Assembly: GCA_013298815.1 (NCBI GenBank)
Contig: JAAFJF010000001.1
Span: forward strand, 62,001-126,000
Source: Polaromonas sp.
Lineage (GTDB): Bacteria > Pseudomonadota > Gammaproteobacteria > Burkholderiales > Burkholderiaceae_C
Reading direction: 5' to 3'
Length of the DNA stretch: 64,000 bases
Below are positions 62,323-64,000 of the stretch, one piece after another (the stretch's first letter is position 1; every line of letters begins with the position of its first letter). The notes beneath the pieces were generated by a model. It worked only from the letters and a program-made list of their open reading frames with translations. It searched no databases and was not told the DNA's origin. Position numbers and translations under genes: made by a program.

Positions 62323-63216
62323 ATGATTGCAAGAATTCAACAAACCGTGGTGTTTTTAATTTTGGTGGGCTTGGGCGCTTGGGTTTGGCAAATATTACCG
62401 GATTATTCGCGTATTTACATGCCTTTTATGGCTCTAGCCGGCGCATATATTGCCTATATAGCTATATTATTTATAGTAGTTCACTATTTAAACCGTACGG
62501 ACTCGCAGCCCCGCGCGACGCTGGGGGAACTGCTGCAAGCCTGTTTGCGCGAAGCCAGCACGGCACCCGGGGTGTTTTTATGGCGGCAGCCGTTTCGGAC
62601 GCAGGCTATTCCTGATTTTTTACCCGCATCGGATAGAGCCGGCGTGGTCTTTATCCATGGTTTCTTCTGCAACCGAGCTTTTTGGTCACCTTGGATGGCA
62701 CAGCTTCAATCGCAAAACCGCGCTTTTGCATCCGTCACCCTAGAGCCCGCTTTCGGTTCGATTGACGATTACGCCGCCATTGTGGAAGCCGCCGTCGCCA
62801 AAGTCACCCAAGCCACGGGACAAGCGCCCACCCTGATTTGCCACAGCATGGGCGGCTTGGCCGCGCGTGCTTGGTTGAGGTCAAACGCGGCCAATGACGA
62901 CCGCATCAAACGCGTCATCACCATTGGCACACCGCATTTTGGGACGGCGTTGTCGACTGAAAAGGCGCTGTTGCCTTTCATCAACACCCATCAGATGCAA
63001 CGTTTGGGGGCTTGGACAACACAATTGGCCAAGGACGAGCCAGCGACGCGCTACGCCAAATTCACCTGCTGGTACAGCAACTGCGACAACATCGTTGTGC
63101 CCACCTCCACCGCCATGTTGCCGGGAGCAGATAACCGATTTGTGAGGGCGCAAGGGCATGTGAGTATGGCGTTTAGCCAGCGGGTGATGCAGGAATCGCT
63201 TGCTTTGCTGGACTAA
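62323..63216 (+). CDS. Membrane-anchored alpha/beta hydrolase (esterase/lipase)
   Basis: This 297-aa enzyme has two N-terminal membrane helices (about residues 5-25 and 33-54) and an alpha/beta-hydrolase domain: oxyanion strand VVFIHGFFCNRAFW, nucleophile Ser175 in CHSMGG, an Asp in NCDNIVVP and a His in AQGHVSMAF. The elbow has Cys where Gly is usual, as in some LipA-like esterases. Residues 38-52, most of helix 2 (LAGAYIAYIAILFIV), are encoded by a copy of the dispersed repeat. The consensus TAA is TAT here. Confidence 0.88.
   Translation: MIARIQQTVVFLILVGLGAWVWQILPDYSRIYMPFMALAGAYIAYIAILFIVVHYLNRTDSQPRATLGELLQACLREASTAPGVFLWRQPFRTQAIPDFLPASDRAGVVFIHGFFCNRAFWSPWMAQLQSQNRAFASVTLEPAFGSIDDYAAIVEAAVAKVTQATGQAPTLICHSMGGLAARAWLRSNAANDDRIKRVITIGTPHFGTALSTEKALLPFINTHQMQRLGAWTTQLAKDEPATRYAKFTCWYSNCDNIVVPTSTAMLPGADNRFVRAQGHVSMAFSQRVMQESLALLD
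62435..62477 (+). repeat. 43-bp dispersed repeat inside the hydrolase gene
   Basis: Plus-strand copy in the same sense as the gene, with GCCTATATAGCTA in place of GCCTAAGCAGCTA. It codes for the second membrane helix. Confidence 0.8.
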
Positions 63217-63246
63217 AAGCTTGAATACAGGCTAGTAATTGCACTG

Positions 63247-63276
63247 TTGACGGCGGTGCATGATGCGGGGTATAGT
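63247..63276 (+). promoter_or_regulatory. Sigma70-like promoter of the paaI-paaK operon
   Basis: TTGACG at 63247-63252 and TATAGT at 63271-63276 are 18 bp apart, a good -35/-10 pair. The paaI ATG is 40 bp further. The operator palindrome begins six bases after the -10 box, so a bound repressor would block transcription. Confidence 0.7.
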
Positions 63277-63281
63277 AAACA

Positions 63282-63299
63282 CTACCGACCGGTCGGTAG
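63282..63299. promoter_or_regulatory. Perfect 18-bp palindrome, likely TetR-type operator (PaaR candidate)
   Basis: CTACCGACC followed by GGTCGGTAG forms a perfect palindrome overlapping the likely transcription start. It precedes paaI and paaK. TetR-family PaaR represses phenylacetate genes in betaproteobacteria, and my memory is that its sites contain ACCGACCGGTCGGT. The match is therefore strong by memory but unverified. No paaR lies in the window. Confidence 0.75.
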
Positions 63300-63315
63300 C
63301 TTATACTCAATCCAC

Positions 63316-63753
63316 ATGACCACACTTTCACCTCAACAACTCGCCGAAGCTGTCAGCCAAGCCATGCTCGCCAAAGACCGCGTGGCGCAAGATTTAAATA
63401 TCCAACTTGTGTCCGTAGCCGCAGGCGCTGCCAGCATGACCATGACCGTGCAAGAACGCATGCTGAATGGTTTTGCAATTTGCCACGGCGGTTACATCAC
63501 GATTTTGGCGGACACGGCTTTTGCTTATGCCTGCAACTCATACAACGATGTGACGGTGGCGTCGTCCTTGGGCATCGAATTTATTGCAGCAGTACAGGGT
63601 GGCGATGTTCTGACTGCGAAAGCCACCGAAATCAGCTTGGCTGGGCGCACGGGTTTGTACGACATTGACGTCAGCAACCAAGACAGCAAACGAGTTGCCG
63701 TGATGCGCGGGCGCTCGTACCGGCTCAAAGACAAAAAGATGATTGCCTTATAA
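63316..63753 (+). CDS. paaI: PaaI-type acyl-CoA thioesterase (hotdog fold)
   Basis: This 145-aa protein starts at the ATG at 63316 (MTTLSPQQLAEAV), which follows the operator and promoter; an earlier in-frame start at 63247 overlaps them and is rejected. Hotdog-fold signatures are HGGYITILADTAFAYACNSY, with the catalytic Asp in the central helix, then GRTGLYDIDVSNQDSKRVAVMRGRSYR. PaaI removes stalled CoA intermediates in phenylacetate breakdown. paaK follows in the same direction 24 bp later. Confidence 0.93.
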   Translation: MTTLSPQQLAEAVSQAMLAKDRVAQDLNIQLVSVAAGAASMTMTVQERMLNGFAICHGGYITILADTAFAYACNSYNDVTVASSLGIEFIAAVQGGDVLTAKATEISLAGRTGLYDIDVSNQDSKRVAVMRGRSYRLKDKKMIAL

Positions 63754-63776
63754 AAATCAAAGCAAAAGGAGACAAC

Positions 63777-64000
63777 ATGCCCGTCAAATTCCCCGCCCCC
63801 AACGATTTAGAACCGATTGAACGCGCCAGCAAAGATGAGTTGCAAGCGCTGCAACTGGCACGCTTGAAACAAACGCTGCAACACGCCTACGACAAAGTAC
63901 AGCATTACAAACAAGCCTTTGATGCCGCGGGCGTGCACCCCAGCGACTTGAAAACACTGGCTGATTTGGCCAAATTCCCCTTCACCACCAAACACGACCT
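63777..64000 (+). CDS. paaK: Phenylacetate-CoA ligase, 5' part
   Basis: The first 74 codons of an adenylating enzyme: MPVKFPAPNDLEPIERASKDELQ, then LQHAYDKVQHYKQAFDAAGV and PFTTKHDL, which match the start of PaaK. The ATG at 63777 has AAGGAG close upstream. PaaK converts phenylacetate to phenylacetyl-CoA, the first step of the ring-epoxide pathway. The rest of the gene, and probably paaABCDE, lie beyond the right edge. Confidence 0.93.
   Translation, partial: MPVKFPAPNDLEPIERASKDELQALQLARLKQTLQHAYDKVQHYKQAFDAAGVHPSDLKTLADLAKFPFTTKHD

Noticed and set aside
1-64000. rRNA, tRNA or CRISPR features
   Set aside because: No cloverleaf, rRNA signature or regularly spaced short repeat was recognised on either strand; a covariance or repeat-finder search would settle this.

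Overview
The window looks like a piece of a Burkholderiales chromosome, most likely Comamonadaceae or a close relative. The evidence is the housekeeping gene order (DUF6776 - bactofilin - erpA - anmK - M23 peptidase - tyrS; ybeY - phoH - ruvAB; EIIA - HPr - EI without a sugar permease; tctCBA/tctDE), a moderate GC content, and many copies of a short dispersed repeat of a kind I associate from memory with that family. No rRNA or tRNA gene and no CRISPR array were seen.

Region 1 (1-10212) is accessory. A Tn7-like transposition module, tnsA-tnsB-tnsC-tniQ, is read leftwards from 10090 to 5353. Its right end is marked by three TnsB-site-like 19-bp repeats at 10125-10208, about 33 bp before an aldo/keto reductase gene. 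No left end was found, so the four-gene leftward operon at 4997-1 is probably cargo. That operon encodes two lipoproteins, a small soluble protein and a very large lipase-like protein with a GHSLGG motif that runs off the window edge.

Region 2 (10246-16662) holds the aldo/keto reductase, an orphan OmpR-type regulator, the regulatory PTS (EI, HPr, EIIA), an MFS transporter and a lipoprotein. Region 3 (16680-30830) is core: rplM-rpsI with a structured leader, a DUF6776 protein, bactofilin, erpA, anmK, an M23 peptidase, tyrS, a VOC protein, a CoA transferase, an OmpA/FecR pair, a MipA/OmpV porin, ybeY, phoH, ruvA, ruvB and apaG.

Region 4 (30877-43016) is transport. It holds a tripartite tricarboxylate transporter with its divergent two-component system, then a TetR-controlled RND efflux operon. 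Region 5 (43229-48821) is a compact redox module. Ferredoxin-NADP reductase, a 7Fe ferredoxin and a Mo-bis-MGD oxidoreductase lie on one strand. A TetR regulator, MobB and a short-chain dehydrogenase lie on the other.

Region 6 (49016-64000) holds copper export (copZ/copA), an Hsp15-like protein, a TauE/SafE exporter, and an AT-rich orphan membrane gene bounded by about 82-bp direct repeats. It continues with malate synthase G and its LysR neighbour, a MraY/WecA-like transferase, an H-NS protein, argB, tldD, a membrane-anchored hydrolase, and the start of a phenylacetate operon (paaI-paaK) with a perfect 18-bp operator-like palindrome.

The most striking non-gene signal is a 43-bp repeat present in 14 copies of constant length. 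Four copies lie inside protein-coding genes, and in each one the stop codon that the consensus would introduce has changed to a sense codon. A fifth copy supplies the start codon of a small gene. This resembles, by analogy, the in-frame palindromic elements of Rickettsia.
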